Below, piece after piece: positions 18,762 through 27,822 of a DNA stretch of 64,000 nucleotides. Below the pieces are notes generated by a model, which did not search any database, was not told the DNA's origin, and saw nothing but the letters and a program-made list of their open reading frames with translations. Position 1 is the stretch's first letter; each line of letters starts with the position of its first letter. The stretch lies in contig NZ_JACIDX010000006.1 of the NCBI RefSeq assembly GCF_014196525.1, positions 212,744-276,743 of the forward strand. Direction: 5' to 3'. Both the position numbers and the translations under genes were made by a program. Source of the stretch: Novosphingobium sediminicola. GTDB lineage: Bacteria; Pseudomonadota; Alphaproteobacteria; Sphingomonadales; Sphingomonadaceae.

Positions 18762-19079
18762 ATGCCGAAGCTGGTGATCGTCAATAGTGCGGGTGAAGAA
18801 AAGGAAGTTGAGGCCCAGACCGGCCGCACGGTGATGGAAGTGATTCGTGACGCGGGTTTTGACGATCTGCTGGCGCTGTGCGGGGGCTGCTGCTCTTGCG
18901 CGACGTGCCATGTGCATATCGACCCGGCCTTTGCCGACAAGCTGCCTGCGATCAGCGCCGACGAAGACGATCTGCTTGACAGCAGCGACCACCGTGACGG
19001 CAATTCGCGCCTGTCGTGCCAGTTGCCCGTGACCGACGCCATCGACGGTATGCGCGTGACGATTGCCGAGGCGGACTAA
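18762..19079 (+). CDS. 2Fe-2S ferredoxin, adrenodoxin type
   Basis: A small cytoplasmic electron carrier of 105 residues. The plant/vertebrate-type cluster loop is CGGCCSCATC (ligands with C-x5-C-x2-C spacing) near residue 40-49, and the fourth ligand is in SRLSCQLP near residue 86. The LSCQLPVTDAIDGM ending matches the adrenodoxin/putidaredoxin group that serves cytochrome P450s or iron-sulfur assembly. It is not next to isc genes or a P450, so its partner is unknown. GAGGG precedes the ATG. Divergent from the glycosylase gene. Confidence 0.93.
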   Translation: MPKLVIVNSAGEEKEVEAQTGRTVMEVIRDAGFDDLLALCGGCCSCATCHVHIDPAFADKLPAISADEDDLLDSSDHRDGNSRLSCQLPVTDAIDGMRVTIAEAD

Positions 19080-19149
19080 AAGCCTGACTTTAGGGGTGCC
19101 TTGCGCAAATGCATTGCGCGTTGGCCAAGGCCCCCCTACCTAGGGCGCC

Positions 19150-20157
19150 ATGACGAAAGCGCCCGTTTATCAAAACACCCTCGATCTGATTGGCAACACC
19201 CCGATGGTCCTGTTGAAAGGGCCAAGCGAGGCGGCAGGTTGCGAGATCTGGGGCAAGTGCGAATTTGCCAATCCGGGGCAGAGCGTGAAGGATCGCGCCG
19301 CCTTGTGGATCATCCGCGATGCGGAACGCTCGGGTGCGCTCAAGCCGGGCGGCACGATTGTCGAGGGCACGGCGGGCAATACGGGCATCGGCATTGCGCT
19401 GGTGGCCAATGCGTTGGGCTATAAGACGATCATCGTCATGCCCGAAACCCAGAGCCGCGAGAAGATGGACACGCTGCGCGCGCTGCAGGCCGAGCTGGTG
19501 CTGGTGCCGGCGGCGCCTTTCAGCAATCCGGGGCATTTCGTGCATACTTCGCGCCGTCTGGCCGAGGAAACCGAGGGCGCGATCTGGGCCAACCAGTTCG
19601 ACAATACCGCCAACCGCAAGGCCCATATCGAATCGACCGCGCCCGAAATCTGGGCGCAGATGGATGGGCGGCTTGACGGCTTTACCTGCGCTGCGGGTAC
19701 GGGCGGGACGCTGGCGGGCGTGGGGTTGGGGCTGAAGGCGTTTGATGAAGGTATCACCATCGCGCTGACCGATCCCTATGGCGCGGCGCTCTACAATTAT
19801 TACGCCCATGGCGAGTTGAAGGCCGAAGGGTCGAGTGTGGCCGAGGGCATCGGGCAGGGGCGGATCACCGCCAATCTGGACGGTGCGCCGATCGACACGC
19901 AATTCCGTATGTCGGACGAGGAGGGCCTCGAATGGGTCCGCCGTCTGCTGGCCGAAGAGGGTCTGGCGCTGGGTCTGTCGAGCGGGATCAATGTCGCGGG
20001 CGCGGTGGCGCTGGGGCGCAAGCTGGTGGCGCAGGGCAAGAAGGATGCGCGCGTGGCCACGATCCTGTGCGACACCGGGCTGCGCTATCTCTCCACCCTG
20101 TATAACAAGGCATGGCTTGAGGCGAAGGGGCTGCCGGTCTTTCCTTGGCTGGCGTGA
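19150..20157 (+). CDS. cysK: Cysteine synthase A (O-acetylserine sulfhydrylase, PLP enzyme)
   Basis: Makes cysteine from O-acetylserine and sulfide, the last step of the pathway whose reductive part is encoded at 49-53 kb. It has 335 residues. The PLP lysine is in NPGQSVKDRAA near residue 43, the substrate loop is EGTAGNTGIG (in place of the common EPTSGNTG), and the phosphate-cradle loop is AAGTGGTLAG. C-terminal GLSSGINV and TILCDTGLRY are conserved. The Gln in PGQS and EGTA are variations seen in an alphaproteobacterial subgroup; cysteine synthase remains much more likely than cystathionine beta-synthase, as there is no CBS domain. Confidence 0.9.
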   Translation: MTKAPVYQNTLDLIGNTPMVLLKGPSEAAGCEIWGKCEFANPGQSVKDRAALWIIRDAERSGALKPGGTIVEGTAGNTGIGIALVANALGYKTIIVMPETQSREKMDTLRALQAELVLVPAAPFSNPGHFVHTSRRLAEETEGAIWANQFDNTANRKAHIESTAPEIWAQMDGRLDGFTCAAGTGGTLAGVGLGLKAFDEGITIALTDPYGAALYNYYAHGELKAEGSSVAEGIGQGRITANLDGAPIDTQFRMSDEEGLEWVRRLLAEEGLALGLSSGINVAGAVALGRKLVAQGKKDARVATILCDTGLRYLSTLYNKAWLEAKGLPVFPWLA

Positions 20158-20175
20158 TGGAGTAAGATCCGCGCG

Positions 20176-20493
20176 ATGACGGAGACTTCCAGCCCCAGCG
20201 ATCCGGCGACCTCGGAATTTGAGCGCACCCCGCGCGAAATTCGCGCGCAAATGGTGCAGCGTTTGCAGGTAGGCCTGTTCGGCCTGTCGTTGATGCTGCT
20301 GCTGGTGGGGTTGGCCAATATCATCATGGACAATGCGCGGCGCAACGATGCCGCCGCCGCCAGCGCGCAGGCCAGCACCAGTGCCGGGGGCAGCAGCGAT
20401 CCTCTGGCCGATATCGGCGTCATTCCTTCGCCCGATGCGGGCAAGGTGCAGGCGGGCGCATCGCCCCGCGTGACGCCCGCCGCGCCGCATTGA
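20176..20493 (+). CDS. Hypothetical single-pass membrane protein
   Basis: A protein of 105 residues. A polar N-terminus (about 34 residues, containing TPREIRAQMVQRLQ) is followed by one transmembrane helix (about 35-56, LFGLSLMLLLVGLANIIM) and an Ala/Ser/Pro-rich periplasmic tail. This is the arrangement of small sphingomonad envelope proteins of unknown function. It follows cysK by 18 bp and is probably in the same transcript. The next downstream gene is mraZ, more than 500 bp away. Confidence 0.7.
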   Translation: MTETSSPSDPATSEFERTPREIRAQMVQRLQVGLFGLSLMLLLVGLANIIMDNARRNDAAAASAQASTSAGGSSDPLADIGVIPSPDAGKVQAGASPRVTPAAPH

Positions 20494-20524
20494 TCGGCGT
20501 TCTTTTCCGCGTACGCTGATCGGC

Positions 20525-20619
20525 GCGGGAAAACCTGCCACTTTGGGGAAAACCTGCCACCGGCGGGAAACTGTGCCACCTGCGGCAAGGCCTGCCATGG
20601 GCGGGAAAATGCGCCACCG
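20525..20619. repeat. Five-copy 19-bp tandem array upstream of mraZ
   Basis: Five direct repeats with starts at 20525, 20544, 20563, 20582 and 20601, exactly 19 bp apart. Each has a 17-nt core close to GCGGGAAAACCTGCCAC plus a 2-nt spacer. Copies 1 and 2 are nearly identical; copy 4 is the most diverged (GCGGCAAGGCCTGCCAT). A sixth copy in inverted orientation, GTGGCAGATTTTCCCGC, lies at 20854-20870, closer to mraZ. More degenerate CGGGAA half-sites occur at 20650-20700. The regular period on the DNA indicates a multi-site protein-binding array. Confidence 0.85.
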
Positions 20620-21029
20620 GGCGGCGCCCCGGCGCAACATTCGGGCAAAATAACGGGAATCACGCGGGATTTGCGAATCTCTCTAAGCGGGAATCGGCGG
20701 GAAGGGCCGTTTTCCACCCGTGGCTAACCTCGGGAAATTACGGAATTGACGTGCTCTCAGGCGTGGTTTGGTAATGATTTGGTAATAAATTGCCGCCGGG
20801 TGTAACGAGATATAAACCTGAAAAATAAGGTAAATTTCATTCTTTTCCACAAAGTGGCAGATTTTCCCGCAAAGTCCCTTTCCCGCCCGCAAACTCCGCG
20901 ATAGAACATGATCATCGGGTAGAGTTTCAGCCGTCCTTTTGTGGGGGTTTGGCGTGGCCATGGCGCTGCGGCAATCGGCGAAGCTTTGCTCAATTCGGTG
21001 GGGCTTTCTTCGCAAAGGTAGTGGGTGGG
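20620..21029. promoter_or_regulatory. Leader/promoter region of the dcw cluster
   Basis: About 410 bp without a gene. It turns AT-rich between 20740 and 20870, unlike its surroundings. TTGACG at 20746, a 9-bp direct repeat TTTGGTAAT (20767 and 20778) and TATAAA at 20811 are possible promoter parts, but no pair has ideal spacing. It also contains CCACAAAGTGG (20847-20857) beside the inverted copy of the 19-bp repeat. GTGGG motifs at 20941, 20998 and 21021 resemble MraZ-box cores but lack the 10-bp periodicity known from E. coli. Confidence 0.5.
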
Positions 21030-21530
21030 GTGACTGGTTTCCCGGTCATTTATATGGGGCAGGGCTTCTCGCCGAAGGGCGACAAGGAGCGCTTCGTCCT
21101 GCCTGCCGACATCCGCAAGATCGTGGCCGAGGCCAGCGACAACATCAACGAGATGCTGGTGGCCCGCCATGAAGAATGGCCCTGTCTGTTTGCCTGCGGC
21201 ACGTCCTATCGAAACCAGCTTGCCGAGGAAATCCGTGTGAAGCATGCCGCCGATGTGGCCGCCGGTCGCCCTTCTACCCGGGCGCGCGATGCGTTGGTCT
21301 TTGGCAATCTGACGCGCGTGGCCTTTGACAATTCGGGCCGCTTCATCCTGCCCGCGCATATGCGGGCGCAGGCCACGATCACGGACGGGCTCTATATCCA
21401 CGGCACGATGGATTATTTCACGCTGTGGTCGCCCGAAGTGCTGATGGCGATGGCGGGCGATGAATGGATCGGCCCCAAGGCAAGCTGCGAGAGCTATCTG
21501 GCCGCAGCGGGCGGGAGGGCGCGCAAATGA
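21030..21530 (+). CDS. mraZ: MraZ, dcw-cluster transcriptional regulator
   Basis: A DNA-binding regulator with two SpoVT/AbrB-like halves, 166 residues from the GTG at 21030. The first half has [16 protein letters not shown] and the second [14 protein letters not shown], matching the duplicated (D/N)xKGRxxxP motif of MraZ. The true start is uncertain: GTG 21030 (with AAAGG at 21014-21018) gives [12 protein letters not shown], and ATG 21054 is the alternative. The frame is open to 20949, but that part is not MraZ-like. It is the first gene of the cluster and overlaps rsmH by 4 nt. MraZ often represses its own operon, so the upstream repeats are plausible targets. Confidence 0.88.
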   Translation: MTGFPVIYMGQGFSPKGDKERFVLPADIRKIVAEASDNINEMLVARHEEWPCLFACGTSYRNQLAEEIRVKHAADVAAGRPSTRARDALVFGNLTRVAFDNSGRFILPAHMRAQATITDGLYIHGTMDYFTLWSPEVLMAMAGDEWIGPKASCESYLAAAGGRARK

Positions 21531-22513
21531 GTCTTTTGGCTGCGATCCCGCATGACGCCCCGCATATTCCGGTGCTGCTCGACGAAGTCATCGGCGCGCT
21601 TGATCCGGCAGGCTTGCTTGATTTTTCGGGCAAGGTCATCGTCGATGCCACGCTGGGCGCGGGCGGCTATACGCGCGCGCTGTTGGCGGCGGGGGCCACG
21701 GTCCATGCGTTTGATCGCGACCCCGATGCAATTGCCGCCGCGCGCGAATGGGGCGCGGGCTATGACCGCCTGATCCTGCATCCGCGCCGCTTTTCCGAGG
21801 TGGGCGATGCCTTGGCCGAGGCGGGCGTGAGCGCGATTGACGGTCTGGTGGCCGACATCGGCGTGTCCTCGATGCAGTTGGACCAGCAGGGCCGCGGCTT
21901 TGCCTTTTCCAGCGATGGCCCGCTCGACATGCGCATGTCGCAGGAAGGGCCGAGCGCGGCCGATTTCTGCAATGAGGCGGCCGAGGAGGACATCGCCAAC
22001 GTCCTCTACAATTACGCCGAGGAGCGCCAGTCGCGCCGCATCGCCCGCGCCATCGTTGCCGCGCGCCCGCTGGAAACCACCGGGCAACTGGCCAATGTCG
22101 TGCGCCGCGCGCTGGGCTATAAGCAGGGCGCGCCCAAAGACCCGGCCACGCGCAGCTTTCAGGCGATCCGCATCCATGTGAACGATGAGCTGGGCGAGCT
22201 GGAGGCTTTGCTGGCCACAGCCGAGAGCCTGCTGGGTCCCGGCGGGCGTCTGGCCATCGTCAGTTTTCACAGCCTTGAGGACCGCATCGTCAAGCAGTTC
22301 TTCAAGGATGCCAGCGGCGTGGCCAGCGCCACATCGCGCTATATGCCGGTCGCCGCAAGCGCGGCTCCGGCTGTCTACAGCCATATTTCCAAAGCCATTC
22401 GCGCGGGCGAGGTGGAGTTGAACCGCAACCCCCGCGCGCGTTCGGCCACTTTGCGCTTTGCCACGCGCACCGATGTTTCCGCTCGACCTGCTGGCTCCCG
22501 GAGGCGCCCGTGA
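21527..22513 (+). CDS. rsmH: 16S rRNA (cytosine-1402-N4)-methyltransferase RsmH
   Basis: Methylates N4 of C1402 in the decoding centre of 16S rRNA with S-adenosylmethionine. It has 328 residues. [13 protein letters not shown] begins the fold, [16 protein letters not shown] forms the SAM-binding loop, and [29 protein letters not shown] and [13 protein letters not shown] are family signatures. ATG 21527 overlaps the mraZ stop as ATGA; the upstream in-frame ATG 21464 is inside mraZ. Confidence 0.96.
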   Translation: MSLLAAIPHDAPHIPVLLDEVIGALDPAGLLDFSGKVIVDATLGAGGYTRALLAAGATVHAFDRDPDAIAAAREWGAGYDRLILHPRRFSEVGDALAEAGVSAIDGLVADIGVSSMQLDQQGRGFAFSSDGPLDMRMSQEGPSAADFCNEAAEEDIANVLYNYAEERQSRRIARAIVAARPLETTGQLANVVRRALGYKQGAPKDPATRSFQAIRIHVNDELGELEALLATAESLLGPGGRLAIVSFHSLEDRIVKQFFKDASGVASATSRYMPVAASAAPAVYSHISKAIRAGEVELNRNPRARSATLRFATRTDVSARPAGSRRRP

Positions 22514-23037
22514 ATCTGACCCGTGATCGCATGCACACGATCGGCTGGGGCATGACCCTGGTGATTTGCCTTGCCCTGACGCTGGCGCTGACGTTCCGCG
22601 TCAATGCGGTGAAGAGTCAGGTGCGTTTGGCCGAGCGACAGATCACGCAGTTGAAGCAGGAAAAGCTGTTCCTGGAAACCGAGTTCGAGACGCGCGCCAG
22701 CCAGCAGCAGCTTAAAGCCTTCAACGATGTCGACTTTGGCTACAGCGCGCCCACCGTCGGGCAATATCTGGAAAGCGAGCGCCAGTTGGCCGCCCTTGGC
22801 AAGCCGCGTTCGCCCGATGCGCCCGATCCGATCCGCGTGGCTTCGGCTGATGCGGTCAATGCCTCGGTGCGCACGATGATGGCAGTCGAGGCCAAGCCCT
22901 CTTCGCCCTTCGCCGCGCTGGGCATGGGCGCCAAGCCGGAACCGGCCGCGAAGAAGGCCAAGAAATCCGAGGATATCTCCGAGCATCTGGCTCGCTTTTC
23001 CGGGCGGGCGGGGCAAAATGCGGGGCATCGTGAATGA
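22510..23037 (+). CDS. ftsL: Cell division protein FtsL
   Basis: A bitopic divisome protein that with FtsB and FtsQ activates FtsWI. It has 175 residues: a short cytoplasmic start, one transmembrane helix (about residues 11-28, [17 protein letters not shown]), then a coiled coil (about 35-70, [19 protein letters not shown]) and a longer, Ala/Lys-rich tail than E. coli FtsL (121 residues). The GTG start overlaps the rsmH stop as GTGA. Identification rests on position and architecture as the sequence family is weakly conserved. Confidence 0.85.
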   Translation: MNLTRDRMHTIGWGMTLVICLALTLALTFRVNAVKSQVRLAERQITQLKQEKLFLETEFETRASQQQLKAFNDVDFGYSAPTVGQYLESERQLAALGKPRSPDAPDPIRVASADAVNASVRTMMAVEAKPSSPFAALGMGAKPEPAAKKAKKSEDISEHLARFSGRAGQNAGHRE

Positions 23038-24821
23038 GTATACTGGCGGCAGCGGGCATGGCGGATAAAGGCGTCACTTTGCAAGGGCAGGGCCCGGAAA
23101 AGGCCCGCGTGCTCAAGAATGTGCGCGCGCTGGCGCTGGCACAGGCGCGGTTTCGCGCGCTCTGGGTGCTGGTGGGCTTTGCCATGCTGCTGCTGCTGGC
23201 GTTGCTGCGCATTGCGCATCTGGGCCTGTCCGATCCGGGGCGTCCGGGCGGCGAGGCGATGGCGGGCCTGCCCGACCGGGGCGATATTCTTGATCGCAAC
23301 GGCGTGCCGCTGGCGCGCGCCTTTCCGGCCTATGCGCTTTGGTTCAATCCTCATGCGATGGGCGAGGGATCGCCGCTGGTGCGTTCGCCCGCCGATCTGG
23401 CCGCCGCGCTGGTCAGGATTTTTCCCGATGAGGATGCCGAGGAACTGACCCGGCGCCTCGCCTCGGGCAAGGCGGGTTATCTGCGCCGCCGCATCCTGCC
23501 TGAAGAGGCGAACAAGATCCACGCGCTGGGCGAACCGGCGCTGGAATTCCCGCGTGAGGCCGAGCGTTACTATCCCCAAGGCACGATGGCGGCCCATATT
23601 CTGGGCTATGTCGACAGCAAGGGGCTGGGTCAGGTCGGCATGGAGGCGGTTTTCCAAAAGCAGTTGACCGATCCGGCGACGCGCGGTGCGCCCGCCGTCC
23701 TCTCCATCGACGCGCGGGTTCAGGGCGCGCTGGAGGATGAATTGATGTGGGGTATGACCCGCGCGCAGGCCAAGGGCGCGGCGGGCATCGTGATGGATGT
23801 GGACACGGGCGAAGTGATGGCGCTGGCCTCGCTGCCCAGCTTTAACCCCAACGCCTTGCGCCCGCAGGATATTTCCGACAGCGATCCAACCAAGCAGGCC
23901 AATATCTTCAACCGCGCCACCAACCAGACCTATGAGCTGGGCAGCGTGATGAAGCCGATCACCGTGGCCAGCGCGATTGATGCGGGCATCATCACCAATC
24001 TGGCGCGGCGCTATCCGGCGGACCATCCGCTGGAAATCGCCGGGATCACTGTGCATGACCACGAAAATTACGGCGCCAGCCTGAATATCATCGAGGCGCT
24101 GATCCATTCGAGCAATATCGTGCTGGCGCAGGTGGGCGACCAGTTGGGCGCGCAAAGGATGCAGACCACGCTCAAGGCGCTGGGCTTTTCCGAACGGCCC
24201 TATATCGAGCTGCCCGCGCGCGGCCGTCCGACCTGGCCGCGCGGCGACCGCAACGGCGTGTGGTCGCGCGTGACCACGGTGACGGCCTCCTATGGCCATG
24301 GTTTCTCGATCACCCCGCTGCATCTGGCCAGCGCCTATTCGGCCATGGTCAATGGCGGGATCTGGCGCCCGGCCACGCTGCAAAAGATCGCCTCCGGTCA
24401 GGCCCCGGCCGGTCGCCGCGTATGGCAGGCCTCGACCAGCGCGCGGATGCGCCAATTGCTGCGCTCGATCGTGGACGTGGGCACCGGGCGCAGCGCGAAC
24501 GCTGTGGGTTACCGCGTGGGCGGCAAGACCGGCACCGCCGAAGTGGCCGACGCGCAGGGCTATCACCGCGACCGCGTGGTGGCCACCTTTGCCGCCGCCT
24601 TTCCGATGGACCGTCCGCGCTATGTCGTGATCGCCACGCTGGACCAGCCCAAGGCGAACGCCGCCACCAGTTTTCAACGAACCGCCGCATGGAATGCAGC
24701 GCCCATCGTGGGCCGGGTGATTCCGCGCATTGGCCCCTTGCTGGGCGTGATGCCCGATGCCACGCGCGACATTGATATCAGCGACATTGCCCCGCTGATC
24801 GCCAATGGAGACGGCGAATGA
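23034..24821 (+). CDS. ftsI: Peptidoglycan transpeptidase FtsI (PBP3)
   Basis: The septal class B penicillin-binding protein. It has 595 residues: one N-terminal membrane helix (about residues 42-62), the dimerisation domain beginning LPDRGDILDRNGVPLA, and the transpeptidase domain. The active-site motifs are SVMK (nucleophile Ser, near residue 304), SSN (near 361) and KTGTAE (near 498). It overlaps ftsL as ATGA and works with FtsW (30 kb). Confidence 0.96.
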   Translation: MSILAAAGMADKGVTLQGQGPEKARVLKNVRALALAQARFRALWVLVGFAMLLLLALLRIAHLGLSDPGRPGGEAMAGLPDRGDILDRNGVPLARAFPAYALWFNPHAMGEGSPLVRSPADLAAALVRIFPDEDAEELTRRLASGKAGYLRRRILPEEANKIHALGEPALEFPREAERYYPQGTMAAHILGYVDSKGLGQVGMEAVFQKQLTDPATRGAPAVLSIDARVQGALEDELMWGMTRAQAKGAAGIVMDVDTGEVMALASLPSFNPNALRPQDISDSDPTKQANIFNRATNQTYELGSVMKPITVASAIDAGIITNLARRYPADHPLEIAGITVHDHENYGASLNIIEALIHSSNIVLAQVGDQLGAQRMQTTLKALGFSERPYIELPARGRPTWPRGDRNGVWSRVTTVTASYGHGFSITPLHLASAYSAMVNGGIWRPATLQKIASGQAPAGRRVWQASTSARMRQLLRSIVDVGTGRSANAVGYRVGGKTGTAEVADAQGYHRDRVVATFAAAFPMDRPRYVVIATLDQPKANAATSFQRTAAWNAAPIVGRVIPRIGPLLGVMPDATRDIDISDIAPLIANGDGE

Positions 24822-26332
24822 GATTAACCGACCTGATCCTAGGTGGAAACAAGGTGGAAGCCGGTGACATAGACGTCACCGGCTTTGGCGTTGGTGCCGG
24901 GAACGCTGTGGGTGACGTTGATGTCACCGGGTTTGCCATTGATAATCGCAAGGTTGCGCCGGGCAATGTGTTCGGCGCATTTGTTGGCGCCACCGTCAAT
25001 GGCGAGGATTTTATCGCGCAGGCGGTGCGTGCAGGCGCGGTGGCCGTGGTGGCCCGGCCGCAGGCGCGCGGGGCGATCGAGGCGGCGGGCGCGTTGGCGC
25101 TGGTGGATGAGAATCCGCGCCGGGCCTTTGCGCGTTTGGCCGCGCCTTTCTATGCGCCTTTGCCCGAAACGCTGGTGGCCGTGACCGGCACCAACGGCAA
25201 GACCAGCACGGTCGAAATGCTGCGCCAGATCTGGCGCATGGCCGGACACAGCGCGGCCAGCATCGGCACGCTGGGCATCACCACGGCGGATGAGACGACC
25301 TATACCGGTCTGACCACGCCCGACATTGTGACCTTTTTGGCCAATCTGGCGGGATTGGCGCGTGAGGGCGTCAGTCATGTCGCCTATGAGGCGTCGAGCC
25401 ACGGTCTGTCGCAATATCGCAGCGAGGGGCCGCGCGTGATCGCGGGGGCCTTCACCAACCTGAGCCGCGACCATCTCGATTATCACGCGACGATGGAGGA
25501 TTATTTCGCCGCCAAGATGCGCCTGTTTGACGAGGTGGTGGTCGATGGCGGATCGGCGGTGGTCTGGGCCGATGATGCGTGGAGCGAGCAGGCCATCGCC
25601 CATGTCCGCGCGCGCGGCCTGCGTTTGATCACGGTGGGCGAGGACGGGGAGGCGATCCGCCTGATCCGCCGCGAACCGGGGCCTTTAGGGCAGGTGTTGA
25701 CGATTGTGCATGAGGGCGTCGAGCGGCGGATCAACCTGCCGCTGATCGGGGCCTATCAGGCGGCCAACGCGCTGGTGGCGGCGGGACTGGCTTTGGCCAG
25801 CGGGTTGAACGCGGCGCAGGTGTTTGATGCGCTGGGCCGTCTGGCCCCGGTGCGCGGGCGGCTGGAGCGTGCGGCGATCAATGCGGCGGGCGCGCCGGCC
25901 TATGTCGATTATGCCCATACGCCCGATGCGCTGGAGGCCGCGATTGCCGCGCTGCGTCCGCATACAAAGGGGCGGCTGATCGTGGTGTTCGGCGCCGGGG
26001 GAGACCGCGATGCGGGCAAGCGCGCACCGATGGGAACCATCGTGGGCGAGCAGGCCGACATCGCCATCGTTACCGACGACAACCCGCGCGGCGAGGACCC
26101 GGCGGCCATCCGCAAGGCCGTGATCGCGGGGGCGCCGCAGCGCCTGATCGAGATCGGCGACCGGCGCGAGGCGATTTTTCAGGGGACAGCCCGGGCGAAA
26201 AGGGATGACATCCTGCTCATCGCGGGCAAAGGGCATGAGCAGGGACAGATCATCGGGCGCGGGCCTGATGCGCGTGTCCTGCCTTTTGATGATGTGACCG
26301 TGGCGCGTGAAGCGGCCGGGGAGAAAGTGTAA
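24818..26332 (+). CDS. murE: UDP-MurNAc-tripeptide synthetase MurE (meso-diaminopimelate-adding)
   Basis: Adds meso-diaminopimelate to UDP-MurNAc-L-Ala-D-Glu. It has 504 residues. The ATP loop is VTGTNGKTSTVEM near residue 125, followed by LSRDHLDYHATMEDY and YVDYAHTPDAL. The DNPRGEDP motif near residue 425 is the meso-DAP specificity signature. The N-terminal domain contains an unusual near-duplication, GDIDVTGF followed 16 residues later by GDVDVTGF; other MurE proteins have a single such strand. It overlaps ftsI as ATGA and touches murF at TAATG. Confidence 0.96.
   Translation: MRLTDLILGGNKVEAGDIDVTGFGVGAGNAVGDVDVTGFAIDNRKVAPGNVFGAFVGATVNGEDFIAQAVRAGAVAVVARPQARGAIEAAGALALVDENPRRAFARLAAPFYAPLPETLVAVTGTNGKTSTVEMLRQIWRMAGHSAASIGTLGITTADETTYTGLTTPDIVTFLANLAGLAREGVSHVAYEASSHGLSQYRSEGPRVIAGAFTNLSRDHLDYHATMEDYFAAKMRLFDEVVVDGGSAVVWADDAWSEQAIAHVRARGLRLITVGEDGEAIRLIRREPGPLGQVLTIVHEGVERRINLPLIGAYQAANALVAAGLALASGLNAAQVFDALGRLAPVRGRLERAAINAAGAPAYVDYAHTPDALEAAIAALRPHTKGRLIVVFGAGGDRDAGKRAPMGTIVGEQADIAIVTDDNPRGEDPAAIRKAVIAGAPQRLIEIGDRREAIFQGTARAKRDDILLIAGKGHEQGQIIGRGPDARVLPFDDVTVAREAAGEKV
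24863..24930. repeat. Intragenic 48-bp duplication with inverted repeats inside murE
   Basis: GGTGACATAGACGTCACCGG (24863-24882) recurs as GGTGACGTTGATGTCACCGG (24911-24930), exactly 48 bp or 16 codons apart. Each unit is also an inverted repeat, GGTGAC with GTCACC around a short loop. The reading frame is kept and the encoded strand (I/V)DVTGF is doubled. Confidence 0.75.
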
Positions 26333-27813
26333 TGGCGGCAAAAGCGAAACTGCGGGAATGGCCGGTGACGGCAGAGGACGGACAGCCTTTGGCGCTGTGG
26401 ACTCTGGCCGAGGTGGCGGCGGCCACGGGCGGCGAGGCCTTTGGCGAGGCGCAGATTTCCAATGTCGCCACCGATTCGCGCGAAATCGTGGAAGGCGGCC
26501 TGTTCTTTGCCATGCGCGGCGAAGCGATGGACGGCCACAAGTTCCTCGACAAGGCTTTCGAGCTGGGCGCGGTGGCGGCTGTGGTGGAGCAGCCGATTGA
26601 CCGGCCCCATGTGCTGGTCAAGGACAGCTTTGCCGCGCTTCAGGCTTTGGCGCGGGCGGCGCGGGGTCGCATCCTGCCCGAGGCGCGCGTGATCGGCGTG
26701 ACGGGTTCGGTGGGCAAGACCAGCGTGAAAGAGGCGATCTTTGCCGCGCTGGAACGATCCAGCCATGGCCGCGCCCATCGTAGCGTCAAAAGCTATAACA
26801 ATCATGTCGGCGTGCCTTTGAGCATGACGCGGATGCCGCAGCGCACGCTGTACGGCATTTTCGAAATGGGCATGAACCATGCGGGCGAGATCCGCGATCT
26901 GACCGCTCTGGCCCGGCCGCATGTTGCGTTGATCACCACGATCGCGCCCGCCCATATCGAAAATCTGGGCAGCGAGGAGGCGATTGCCGACGCCAAGGCC
27001 GAGATCTTTGAAGGCCTGCAGGGTTTTGAAGGGCATGAGGGCGGGATTGCGATCATCCCGGCCGATATTCCCCATTACGAACGCCTGCGCGCGGCGGCCA
27101 TCGCCTGCGGGGCCGAGGTCATGTCCTATGGCCGGGCGCCGCATTCCGACATCCGCCTGCTCGATGCCTTGTCGGGCATGTTGGGCGGCACGCTGGTGAC
27201 GGTGGATCTGGGCGATTCGCGGCTGTGCTATTCGGTCTCGGTGCCGGGCGACCATTGGGTGATGAACTCGCTGGCCGTGGTGGCGGCGGTGCGCGCGGTG
27301 GGCGGCGATCTGGGCGCGACCGGGCTGGCTCTGGCCGAGATGCAGGGGATGGCCGGGCGCGGTCTGCGCAGCGGGATCGAACTGGCCGATGGCGGCAAGG
27401 CACTGCTGATCGATGAAAGCTATAATGCCAATCCGGCCTCGATGCGCGCCTCGCTCTCGGTGCTGGGGGGCGAACCGGCCAAGCGGCGGATCGCGGTGCT
27501 GGGCGCGATGAAGGAACTGGGCGATTTCGGCCCGGCGCTTCATGCCGCGCTGGTCGAACCGATGGTGGCGGCCAAAGTCGATTATGCGGTGCTGGTGGGC
27601 GATGAAATGGCCGCTTTGGCGCAGGAACTGGGGAAATCCGGCCCCGACGCGCTTGGCAAGCCCATCCCCTTCGCCCATTGCAGGAACGCGCAAGAGGCTG
27701 GCAAGGCCCTGGCCGACTATGGGTTGGCGCAGGGCGATGCGGTGCTTGTCAAAGGATCAAACTCGGTGGGGCTGGGGTCGCTGGTCGCCACGCTCTGCCA
27801 AACCACGAATTGA
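26332..27813 (+). CDS. murF: UDP-MurNAc-tripeptide:D-Ala-D-Ala ligase MurF
   Basis: Completes the UDP-MurNAc-pentapeptide. It has 493 residues. The N-terminal domain contains FFAMRGEAMDGHKFL, the ATP loop is VTGSVGKTSVKEA near residue 123, and the central domain has FEMGMNHAGEI and TTIAPAHIENLGS. DESYNANPASM and VLGAMKELGDF mark the C-terminal domain. It begins in the murE stop (TAATG) and ends 9 bp before mraY. Confidence 0.96.
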   Translation: MAAKAKLREWPVTAEDGQPLALWTLAEVAAATGGEAFGEAQISNVATDSREIVEGGLFFAMRGEAMDGHKFLDKAFELGAVAAVVEQPIDRPHVLVKDSFAALQALARAARGRILPEARVIGVTGSVGKTSVKEAIFAALERSSHGRAHRSVKSYNNHVGVPLSMTRMPQRTLYGIFEMGMNHAGEIRDLTALARPHVALITTIAPAHIENLGSEEAIADAKAEIFEGLQGFEGHEGGIAIIPADIPHYERLRAAAIACGAEVMSYGRAPHSDIRLLDALSGMLGGTLVTVDLGDSRLCYSVSVPGDHWVMNSLAVVAAVRAVGGDLGATGLALAEMQGMAGRGLRSGIELADGGKALLIDESYNANPASMRASLSVLGGEPAKRRIAVLGAMKELGDFGPALHAALVEPMVAAKVDYAVLVGDEMAALAQELGKSGPDALGKPIPFAHCRNAQEAGKALADYGLAQGDAVLVKGSNSVGLGSLVATLCQTTN

Positions 27814-27822
27814 CGGGTCGCC

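Noticed and set aside
20525..20619. The short regular array considered as a CRISPR
   Set aside because: Repeats are 17 nt with 2-nt spacers, there are no unique spacers of 25-40 nt and no cas genes nearby.
20941..21030. GTGGG motifs as classical MraZ boxes
   Set aside because: The three occurrences are 57 and 23 bp apart and lack the 10-bp periodicity of known MraZ boxes; mentioned only in the region description.
22740..24677. 645-codon minus-strand open frame antisense to ftsL and ftsI
   Set aside because: No motifs and a composition typical of GC-driven shadows; ftsI is unmistakable.
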